From: Saccharum officinarum
Lineage: Eukaryota; Streptophyta; Magnoliopsida; Poales; Poaceae
DNA length: 64,000 nt
NCBI GenBank assembly: GCA_020631735.1
Contig: CM036159.1
Span: forward strand, 22,855,511 to 22,919,510
Reading direction: 5' to 3'
Shown here: piece by piece, positions 55,262-64,000 of the stretch
Numbering within the stretch: position 1 is the first letter of the stretch
Layout: each line of letters starts with the position of its first letter
Translations under genes and position numbers: made by a program
Notes under the pieces: model-generated
Told to the model about the DNA's origin: nothing
What the model saw: the letters and a program-made list of their open reading frames with translations, nothing else
The model's database searches: none

Positions 55262-56410
55262 GGTCAGGCATACGAACGGACGGAGGCGGCCTCCTACGAA
55301 TTTCGCCACTCGCTAACGCGTTGTCCGCTCGCTTGACCGCACCGTCCGCCTTCCCTGCTCCGTGCTACACCGCGCTGCCTGCCTCCGCCGTGGTACTCGC
55401 TCGCCACGGCCACTCGACCACTCCACTGAGCTGGCAAGTCTCCACGAGGAATGCTCTAACAAAAGCAGGCGATGGGAGGAGCTTTGTGTGATGCTGCCCG
55501 CCGGCGAGTTGTCCACGCTGCTACCGCATTGGCGAGCTCCGCGCCGTCGTGAGCTCCACACGCCGGTGTCGAGCTCCGTAATAACGAGCTTCCATTCCTT
55601 CAAGCAGCAAGGTGACATTGCGCTGAAAGCGCATGTTGTAAGCATATGTTAGTGTTTTAGATGTTTTAGTGGTCTGTTGCAAGTTTTTTATATCGATGTT
55701 GCCAAATTAAATCGGGATGTTGCACATGTTGCAATGACTATACACGAATGTTTCAAGTGTATGTTTCAAATGTTTCAACTGTTTCAGACGTATGTTGCAA
55801 GTGTTCATCTAGATGTTGCAAAAGTAGATCTGGATGTTGCATATACATACATGTTGCAAGCGTATATTTCAAGTATTTTAGGTGTTTCAGACGTATGTTG
55901 CAAATCTTCATATGGATATTGCATATGTTTTGCAATGATTACACGTGTTTTTAAGTTTTTTTCTGGTGTTTTGCATGTGTTTTAAAACGTATGTTGTAAG
56001 TGTTTCAATTGTTTTCGGACGTATGTTGCAAGTGTTTCATCTAGATGTTACAAAAGTAGATTTGGTGTTGGACATGTTGCAATGGGACCAACTTGCCACA
56101 GGCGCCTGCTGCAGCTGCTGGGACGCCGCCGTGGATCACCGTGCAGGCGCTTGAGGCCGGCCGCAGACTCATCCGCGGCGTAGCGTCCATAGGCGGGGGA
56201 GGTGACTGGGACCCATGTAGGTTCCTACATGCGGGCGTGGTGGTCAAGCAAAATAGAACGAATGCGATGGTCGGTAAGCAGCGTGGGGTCCAGCGGTGGG
56301 GCATGCGAAAACAGGGCAGTGCGGGTTTTTTTTTGCGTGCGGTGCGGTCTCCTGTGCGAAGGAACGGAGGCATCCAAATTTTAGAGCGACTCTGGATGTC
56401 CGGACGCCCG
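55262..56410. repeat. Decayed repeat element with degenerate ATGTTGCAA units
   Basis: The middle (55660-56080) is built of diverged units around GACGTATGTTGCAAGTGTTT and GATGTTGCAAAAGTAGAT, with unit starts at 55785, 55888 and 56016. The outer parts are GC-rich and end with CATACGAACGGACGGAGGC (left) and GATGTCCGGACGCCCG (right), which might be decayed TIRs. No coding domain. The family is not named with certainty. Confidence 0.5.
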
Positions 56411-58041
56411 TAACGCCGCCCTCAATCAATCAAGCGCAGAGGTGCACCACGCAAATCACTCAACGCCGTCACAGGCTCACAGAGTCACAGCACAACCACC
56501 CGCCAAACCGCGCAGAGCGTCGATCAATATATCGACACGCACGCGCGCCGCTCTTGTGAAGCCAACCACGCACGTACGACGTCGACGGCGGCCGCGAGTA
56601 CTACCCAGGTCAGCGCGCGCGGTCACCGTCCGACCCTGACACGCACGCACCGGCGCTGGCGCGCGACGGGGACGCGGTCGACCGATGGGCGACGGGGCAA
56701 CCGCCGGTGGGGGCATCGACCGAAAGCTTACGCATGCAGGAGAGAAAAAAAAAAAGTTCGTGTGCCGCTTCGCGCCGCACAGGTGGGCGCTCCCAGCACG
56801 AGCGCATGGCCACCCTGGCCTGCTGGCCTCACCGTAGTCGTAGGCCGATCAGAAACAAAAACGCAAACAGAAACACTGCTTTCAGCCTTCGGGCAGAGGC
56901 ACCCACATAGCGTGGAAAATTAAACCTTGCCTATTTGATATTGCGTAGAGCCGTAGAGGTCATAGCTTGGTAGCGTTCACATTCAGCGGCCTTCGATCCC
57001 GGAGCTTGAATTCCAGTACCAGAGGAATGGCCTTATATTATCTCCTGGTTTCTGGTGATTTCAGAACTGGTTTCATTTGGACATCCGTCCTAAAAAAACC
57101 TTACATTACATTCTACTTTTATTCTAAATCAAATTATCTTAATAAATACCACCAAGTTCATACAAAAACATCGATATTTATAAATTAATAAATAAGTATC
57201 AGAGAAAAAGTTCACAATCCAGAGCTGGTTCGTCGGCCACCTAGCCATTGTCGTTGTTCCCTTCTCTTCACTGATGTTGCTTAACAGTTACCATGTTCTT
57301 CTGCCGCAGCCATCCATTGCCACCAACATCACACTTGCCCACTTCTTCCACTGACCCCCTCTCCATCTAGCCTGCACGATTGCCCTTCATTGCCGATGCC
57401 ACACATGCCTGCTTTATACACCGTTACCGTAGATCCTATTTATCATGGATCTTTGATGGATCTGTTCGCCATGGATCTTTACCTCAACTCCTCAAGTGAG
57501 ATCCTATGCATGGAAGGACCCAGTGATTGATCCTCGCTGGACCTAGCGTCACTACCATAGAGGAGACTAGTAGAAGAGAGATGAGGTCACACTACCACGA
57601 AATCTCACTAGGAGGTCGGTGGAGAGGAGTTAGCAGAGAAAAGTTCGTATATCCCGAGTTAAATATTCTCCCTCCCAAAATAAATAACATTCTACAAAAA
57701 CATGGGGACATCGTTTTCTAATGTGGAAGCTAATCATGGGTGCACACAACCAGATCTAGTAGATATCCTCAGGGGAACAAAAAAAAAGAGATGAGGGTGT
57801 ATATATGTGTCTTTTGCCAGCGTCCTTAGTCTATTTAAAAAAAATCAGTAAAGTTATTTATTTCGGGATAGGGTGAGTAGGAGAAAGATAAGGAGAATTT
57901 GAAACCAAACTTAGGAGTATAGGGAAATATAAATATCTGGAGCTTGACTTTATATTTGTGTTACAATCTAGTAATAATTAAAAAACTATTTACATGTTTT
58001 TGGGATATTATTATTACTTGGCCCGGCCGTGGGTGCACCGA
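56411..58041. other. Intergenic sequence
   Basis: GC-rich to about 56900, AT-richer after. CTCCCTCCCAAAATAAATAACATTC at 57669-57693 and a matching AGTTATTTATTTCGGGATAGGG at 57852-57873 suggest a decayed Stowaway-like MITE. No gene is seen. Confidence 0.4.
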
Positions 58042-58606
58042 GAGTGACGCAGGGGCGGTGACAAGGGGGCTGGCAGGGTCCCCCACCCCTTCTAAGGTTG
58101 CTTAGTACATACTAGTACTCCTCATTAGTTGTACTAATCCTAGAAATTATAGGTAAAATGACACCTCAACTAAGGTAAGAAAAAAAGTTCAATTAGAAAT
58201 AAAATGCATCTCCCTATTGTGTTTTTCTCAAGACGGTTTTCGGTGCTAGTTTTCCAGTTGCAGAAATGACCCCACAGGCTTGTACTTTTACGTCTCTCTA
58301 AAATTACAATCATGGTTAAATCTTGGTTTATTCAAATTGCAATATCTTCTGATTGTGCAATTTTATATGGGTATATAAAATGAATATAATGTGAGTCGTT
58401 GGTTTTATGAACAATGTATCTTTTTATCTTCAATTTAAATAATTAGCACTTGTATGAAACGAAGAAAAAAAAAGGATAGATCAAAGATGATTTATAGTTT
58501 TTATTAAGCCACCATCAAGGTCAATAATTTTTTAAGTCAATACTAATGTTTAACACGGACTGGCGCCTTATATTTGAATTCTGCCTCCGCCTCCCCGGGA
58601 GTGACG
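58042..58606. mobile_element. hAT-like non-autonomous element with 8-bp TSD
   Basis: GAGTGACG occurs at 58042-58049 and again at 58599-58606, bounding a 549-bp insertion. The left end reads CAGGGGCGGTGAC and the right end TGCCTCCGCCTCCCCGG, an imperfect GC-rich inverted repeat of the CAGGGGCGGA type common in plant hAT elements. The body is AT-rich and non-coding. Confidence 0.75.
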
Positions 58607-61600
58607 TGCTGTGTGCTTTTCTCTATGGTGGCCAGGTGGGCGACTACCGGTTCATTTGTCGGCAGACATGCATGCAACACTTGATGCTGCAATCACGGTG
58701 AGACCACGATGGCAATCGATCCGGACAGGACGTAATCACGTAACACACGTCGTCATCACCTGGAGGCTCGATCGACCTAGCTAGAGCGCTAATTAACCCG
58801 TGAGTGTGAGTCGTGACCAGCACGACCTGTTTCTGTGTACGTAGTGTACGCAATACACGTGAGTCACGCGGAATATCTACAAGTAGAGTAGCTGGTCCAG
58901 CCGGCCGGGCACGGGCAGATAGTCGATAGATATATATACCTCACGAGTCGTACACCACCTGCTGCAGGTCGGTCGCCGACTGGTCGGCGCGGTCCGCACG
59001 TACTGCACCTCCTGACCGCCCTCCTCCTAGGATGCGGTCATGTCAGCACCTGATTTGTAACCACTCCCATTCACGGGAAGGAGGAAACGGCCGGTGCTGG
59101 AGTCCGATATCTCAGCCTCCAAATATACTGTAGATCCATCGATCGATCGATCGGCCGTGGGCCATCATCGGCCACTCATCCGTACGTCCGACACACAGTC
59201 AGACACGGCAATGTCCTTGTTTCGTCGTAGAACATGCATGAAGTCAATCAGCAGTGCTCAGGATTGCTATTGATTTATATTTGGTCAGGTAGGTCGGCCA
59301 TCAATCTCGCTCTGTTACTATGAGAGGCCTTGTGGTTTTGGATCCCGTGGTTCTGCCAACGTCGGAGGAATACCGTAATCTGAAGGACGATCTGCGACGT
59401 AATATCTTTGGCATCCGGGGAGATGCTCCGTACGTACCACTTGCCCGGGTGGCGAGCTACTTCAACGACCAGGACAAATAATTGGGCCAGCCGATATATA
59501 TACACCAAATTAATGCCATAAATAGCTGTTGTTTAAGTCGCCAAATGTGCAGTCGCAGCAACCGCTCTGCGTACGCGGTGGAACATTGAAAAGGTTTTCG
59601 TGAAATGCACCGACTCTCAAGCGTTGTCCAACGTAGCAACGACTCCTTTGGTCCCGAATTAGCATTTTCACAGTTATTTCGCAAAGGCTCTCTCTTGCTT
59701 CGTTTCCACGCCACTCGATCTAAATGCATCGTGGGTTATATTTCACCTAGCTGGCTAGTGGCACTAGATAACCATTTATCTCACAAGAATATGTCTCTCT
59801 TGATTGTACGTATATCTATACTAAACCTGGTCAAGCATCTTTACTCAACCTCAGTCAGTCAAGCGAAATGCCCTATGAATATACCTTTGTGTTGCGCATT
59901 CAATTCCATCTCCATGTCGATGATGCCACACAAACATCCAACCTTCATCTTCATAAAATGAACAATAATCATACATAAGAGTAACCAACCACGCTACCTT
60001 GACCATTGCCCATGGCAGCATGAAGCTCCTCCATCGTCCTCCATCAAGCCACTTGATCATCAACACAAATCGACACTTGCTTGATATCATGAATGATGTG
60101 ATCCACTTCATCACTTCGCATGGCCTTATTGGTGCATTGATCGTAGCCTTGCTTGCTCTTCATTGTTGCCTTGGTCCATTAGTGCCAAGCCCTCTACACG
60201 TGCTTCACCGCCTCAATGGTCCATCGCACCCAAGCCTCTAGCTTGCCCTTCACTCCTGTAACCAGCCCTTCGCAGCCAAGCCTCGCCTTGATCTTCTCCA
60301 CCGCCATATGAGACTATTTCATGTCTCATATTCAATACGCTCTTTCATCTCACTAGTTGAGCACTAGCATTACATGCACAAGCCATCTCTCCACAATGGC
60401 TTTCATTGCTTGCTCAGCCTAATGTGTGTGTGGACTAAATACATGTTCATCTCACATGAAACATATATATTAGTCAACCTAAGGTTGTCACTCAATTACC
60501 TAAACCAACTAGGAATTTCAACGGGGCACATAGATTTCGTTATACTAGTTTAGAAGGGGTTCAATGTTGAGCGCATTATACTTGTGCGCCATTTGCTGGA
60601 TATAGGGGTGACATGTTGAGGTTTAAGGTATTAGGAACTGACTATGGGCTCCCTACCCCTCTTATATAGTTCGAGGGTAGGATTACAAATGGATTCATGC
60701 CCATTTATAGATTAATTTTCATGCTGGCTACAAAAGAGAGTCCCGATCTGCTGTCTGATTTCCATGTATACATATCTATTATTCCATGTCTGTCAAGTAG
60801 ATGAAGTACCCTCGGGGAGGATCCACTCTCACCAATCGGCCAGCCCACCCCTTCCTATGCAGTTGGTTATGGCCTTAGTGAGGATACTTGTGGTCTATGT
60901 ACTCAACAGTAGCCGTTGAGCCTCCATGCAATTTGAAGAATTAGATAGAGGGTTAGAAGCGGTCTTCTTCGTGTTCTTCTGATGTGCCCCTGAGCCTCTA
61001 TTTAATTTGAAGAATTTAGTGGAGGGTTGTGATGAGTATCTAATTAACATCAGGGTTATGTAAATCCCTGGGTTAGCATTGTAATAGCGTAATTAACCCC
61101 CTAACTGATTCTTCTAATCAGATACAGGCTCGAGGGCTACACCGAGCGGGTGCACTCGCGCGCCCCTACTTGATTCCGACCAAATCCCATGAGACCCAAG
61201 CCTCCATCGCCCAGGGACTCTAGCTCTCCCTGGCATGACTGTGACTCGTTCCCCCAGCGGCACGACGTGACTCGCTACCACAACCAGTGATCTTCCTCCC
61301 GATTTCTAGTATTTTGGCCAAGTAAGTCAATGGCAACCAGGTCTCAGGTGTCATTCTCTGTTAGCATAAATTTGAGGGCTCTATTTTAAGGGCCACTCCA
61401 GAAAATAGAGCCCTCAAAAGTGGTGGGAGCCCTCAGATGAGAACTAGAGACCCTGTACGTTTTGACGGCTATTGCTGGAGTTGCTCTCGCATGGCCATAA
61501 AAATGGTAAAAGCACTTCTGAGCCCCATGCTGCTCCTTTCCTCATTTTGCTACACGCTTCACAACCTTAGCATGTTCTCTTGGCATAGCCCGAATTAGGT

Positions 61601-61706
61601 TTTTTAAGCCTTTATGTCGACTCACTCTATACGGTGTGAAAAAAATAGATCATAAAGAAATTGATTAAATATAGAAACCATCCTATCACTAGTTAGGTAA
61701 ACACTA
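58607..61706. other. Intergenic sequence, no gene supported
   Basis: The open frames (59275-59508, 59457-59729, 59605-59961, 59851-60114) have no recognisable domain. 59990-60480 is written in simple CTTCATC, CTTGCTC and CCAAGCCTC phrases and looks repetitive. 60500-61200 is unassigned moderate-GC DNA, with CTTATATAGTTCGAGGGTAG at 60660-60679 as a possible TE promoter remnant. Confidence 0.4.
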
Positions 61707-61850
61707 CTCCCTCGGTTTCAAATTATAACGCTTTGGCCTATTTAGATACATTTCTTTTACTATGTATCTAGACATGGTGTATATCTAAGTGCATAACAAA
61801 GCTACGTATCAAAAAAAAGTCAAAACGTCTATAATTTGGAACGGAGGAAG
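61707..61850. mobile_element. Stowaway MITE (144 bp) with TA TSD
   Basis: Starts CTCCCTCGGTTTCAAATTAT and ends ATAATTTGGAACGGAGGAAG, with TA on each side. The inverted repeat extends inward (AACGCTTTGGC / GTCAAAACGTC). A typical Tc1/mariner-related MITE. Confidence 0.9.
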
Positions 61851-63806
61851 TAATTATTATTGAGAACAATAACCATTTGATCTTCTCTATTTTTCTACAA
61901 AGAAATACCCACCTATAGCTATTCCCTTCGCTCAAGACAACGTGTTACATGAAGATATGCCCTAGAATAATATGATGAAATAAATATGAATACGATTTGA
62001 ACCATTAGCAAAGGCTAGCTACCTGCATTATTTGCAGAGGTGACCTCTTACTGGTTTTTAAGAATGGTAATGGTGATGGGTATTTATTTTATAGAGAATA
62101 GATAACGAAGGTCAAATGGTTAATGTTGTGAATAATGATTAGCGTTTACTTGACTAATCAGTTTTTTTATGTTTTTTACACTGAATAGTGTGAATCGACC
62201 TAAAGGCTTAATAAAAAAAGGTCTATGGGCCCTGATTGGTTCACTTCTAAAATTTGCCATGCCAATGATTTAGCAATGCATAATTTTAACTAGTATTTGG
62301 TTTGCTACCAGAACCTGTCAAACTCCCACATTTAGCTTGCTAAATCTATGAGAATATTTTTGTCCAACTTTTAATTTGCCACGGCAAATTTTAGATGTCA
62401 ACAAAGCATGCCACAGCGGAGAGTGGAGCACGCAGGAGGCAAAGCACTGTCGACTCATCCGCTGCCATCGTCATGCACGGTCGTCGCACAGTGTGTGGAA
62501 GGCTGGAAGCAGGTGCAATAATAAATAAAGCCGGAGCAGAGCATGCAACGCTGCAGAGTGCATGCTTTGAGAGACAGGCCCGATTGAATGCTTAACGAAG
62601 ATCCCTGCAGACACCGTAATGTTGCATGCACGGACGTGGGGCCGGCCTGCAGCCTGCTGGTCGATAGATATTTATTTATTATATGTATATGTTGGTCGGT
62701 CACGTTACTGTAGTACCAGCACGTAGTAGTACATTCGGAGCATTCGACCACCACCTGTGTGTGTTGCTGCAGTGAGCACAGCTGCACAGGGGAAGAGATA
62801 CACGCTACTTGACGAGTCATGAAAAAATGCAGGTGCAAAATCTGACTTGCAATGGAGTTGGAAGCCTCAAATAAAGAAGGATCTAACGTAGTACGTGCAA
62901 GGCTAGCTGCAAGAACGAGTGGTTTCCATATGTGTGATGCTGCTGGGGGGCTGAGAACGAGATGAGAAGGAAAGCAGCAGCCAGCAGGCTGTGGCTGCTA
63001 GTGGCTCGTGCTAGTCCTCTGTACACTGCCAAAGGCAAAGGATGGGATGGAGACGAGCGCGTGATTCGCGGAAGCTCGCTGCTCTCTACCCCACCAACTT
63101 TTTCGTCGGCTAGCTGGTCCGCCTGGGCCTGCCCCTGCCTTTCATTGACGTGAGTAGTGCAGGCACGATTGCTGTTGAGCACATGAGATGATGAGAGCTT
63201 AGCCTGCCTAGCTAAAGAAACGTCTGCACGAATACAACTAGCCCCAACCCGTCCTACATAGTACAGGACACGCTGCTGGAGCGCACACACGTACTACTAA
63301 CACGTTAGCTAGGGTATGCTATGTACGCGCGCGCGCACGTGGACGGTGGGCCACGCGTGTCACGTTACTGTACTGTTGGAGTCTAATGTGCCAGCACACT
63401 GGCTAGCTAGATCATCATCGTCATCGTAAAGGATGTATCGCCGGGCCGCCGTCAGGGCGTGTAGTGCGTGCCTTTCTCCTGGACGACAGCACACAACAGC
63501 TAGCAGTACGTGCATCGATCGACCTGCTTGGTGACCGTGGCGGCGACGCGCCACCCGGCGGCGGGGCCGGCCTGGAACATGAGTTGGTCCGATCCCCCTG
63601 GGCCTGGACGTGTTACGCGGGCGCGTCCCGTTGCGCACCGTAAAGCGTACGGACGGCGACTGTGTTACACCCGCCGCCCGACCCCGCCGCCAGCACAGTG
63701 TCTCCTCCGGTTCTCCGTTTCCCGATCCGACCGGCCGTGGCAAGTGGCAGGCGAGTCCCACGCCTTTTCGTTCCGTGCAGGTGCAGTGCAGCACGCAACA
63801 GTGAAG
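61851..63806. other. Intergenic sequence
   Basis: No gene supported. GGGCCCTGATTGGTTCACTT at 62229-62248 resembles the left end of an hAT-like MITE without a matching right end. 62400-63800 has mixed GC, TGCATGCA-type phrases and an alternating CGCGCGCGC run near 63330. Confidence 0.4.
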
Positions 63807-64000
63807 TCAGTAGCGGACCCAGGCTAAAATTTCAGGTAGTAGGACGGACTTATGCCAAGTTTAATCAACCTTAGGATCCAACACATATATATACTATATC
63901 GATCCGTATTCTATTCACAATATATAATTATAGTCTATCTAAATAACAGTTAAATGGTACTAGAGTCCAAGACATGAGAAAAGCACATAATAAGAACTGT
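63807..64000. mobile_element. Possible left end of a hAT-like element, cut by window edge
   Basis: CAGTAGCGGACCCAGGCTAA resembles the CAGGGGCGGACCCAGG terminus of plant hAT-like elements and is followed by AT-rich DNA. The right end is outside the window, so no TSD can be checked. Confidence 0.4.

Noticed and set aside
59275..60114. Four overlapping ORFs of 77 to 118 codons
   Set aside because: No domain, no splice logic, no neighbouring conserved exons; sequence is partly simple and repetitive.

Overview
This window looks like repeat-dense nuclear DNA of a panicoid grass, probably Andropogoneae (sorghum, sugarcane or Miscanthus type). The reasons are SIRE/Maximus-type Ty1/copia elements, a Tekay-type Ty3 chromovirus with LTRs over 4 kb, Stowaway-like and 3-bp-TSD MITEs, a MULE carrying a plant mobile domain, and two spliced host genes with GC-rich first exons. 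There are no bacterial-style genes, rRNA genes or CRISPR arrays. Two 100-base N runs (22089-22188, 44846-44945) are scaffold gaps.

Layout. 1-10542 is the 5' half of a minus-strand Ty3 chromovirus. It has a start of a chromodomain at the left edge, then integrase, RNase H, RT, protease, gag, an extra upstream ORF, a PBS and a 4.29-kb 5' LTR. It is inserted inside the reverse transcriptase of a plus-strand SIRE-type copia element (copia-1, 10543-17603), whose 3' half and 3' LTR follow. 17604-22088 holds a MITE, a 5'-truncated LINE with target-site duplication, and anonymous DNA. 22189-29695 is a minus-strand SIRE-type element (copia-3), whose gag is split by a 3.9-kb solo Ty3 LTR (24193-28095, TSD ACTGT/ACTGC). 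Copia-3 is itself inserted in a MULE transposase. 29696-36292 is the rest of that MULE: transposase C-terminus spliced to a plant mobile domain on the plus strand, a 70-bp-arm hairpin, and a convergent zinc-finger/coiled-coil gene on the minus strand.

36300-44845 is the gene island. It holds a strictosidine-synthase-like gene (three exons, minus, 39105-41278) and the last two coding exons of an ADA2 transcriptional adaptor (minus, 44006-44638), with several MITEs. 44946-53946 is copia-2, the same family and orientation as copia-1, cut at its 5' side by the gap. 53947-64000 has no gene that I can support. It contains an hAT-like insertion with an 8-bp TSD, a Stowaway MITE and degenerate repeats.

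The most striking item is the extra ORF of the Ty3 element (4915-5513, minus). It starts with MARTKRTARKSTG, which is the histone H3 N-terminal tail except Q5 to R. It continues, in a shifted frame, with RAPHHQLAPREP, then coiled coil, then an acidic C-terminus. The same element encodes a chromodomain, a family that typically reads methylated H3 tails. This looks like transposon-encoded histone mimicry. Many ORFs in the window, including the two host genes, are broken by isolated single-base deletions, many in short homopolymers. Part of the apparent decay may therefore be base-calling error.
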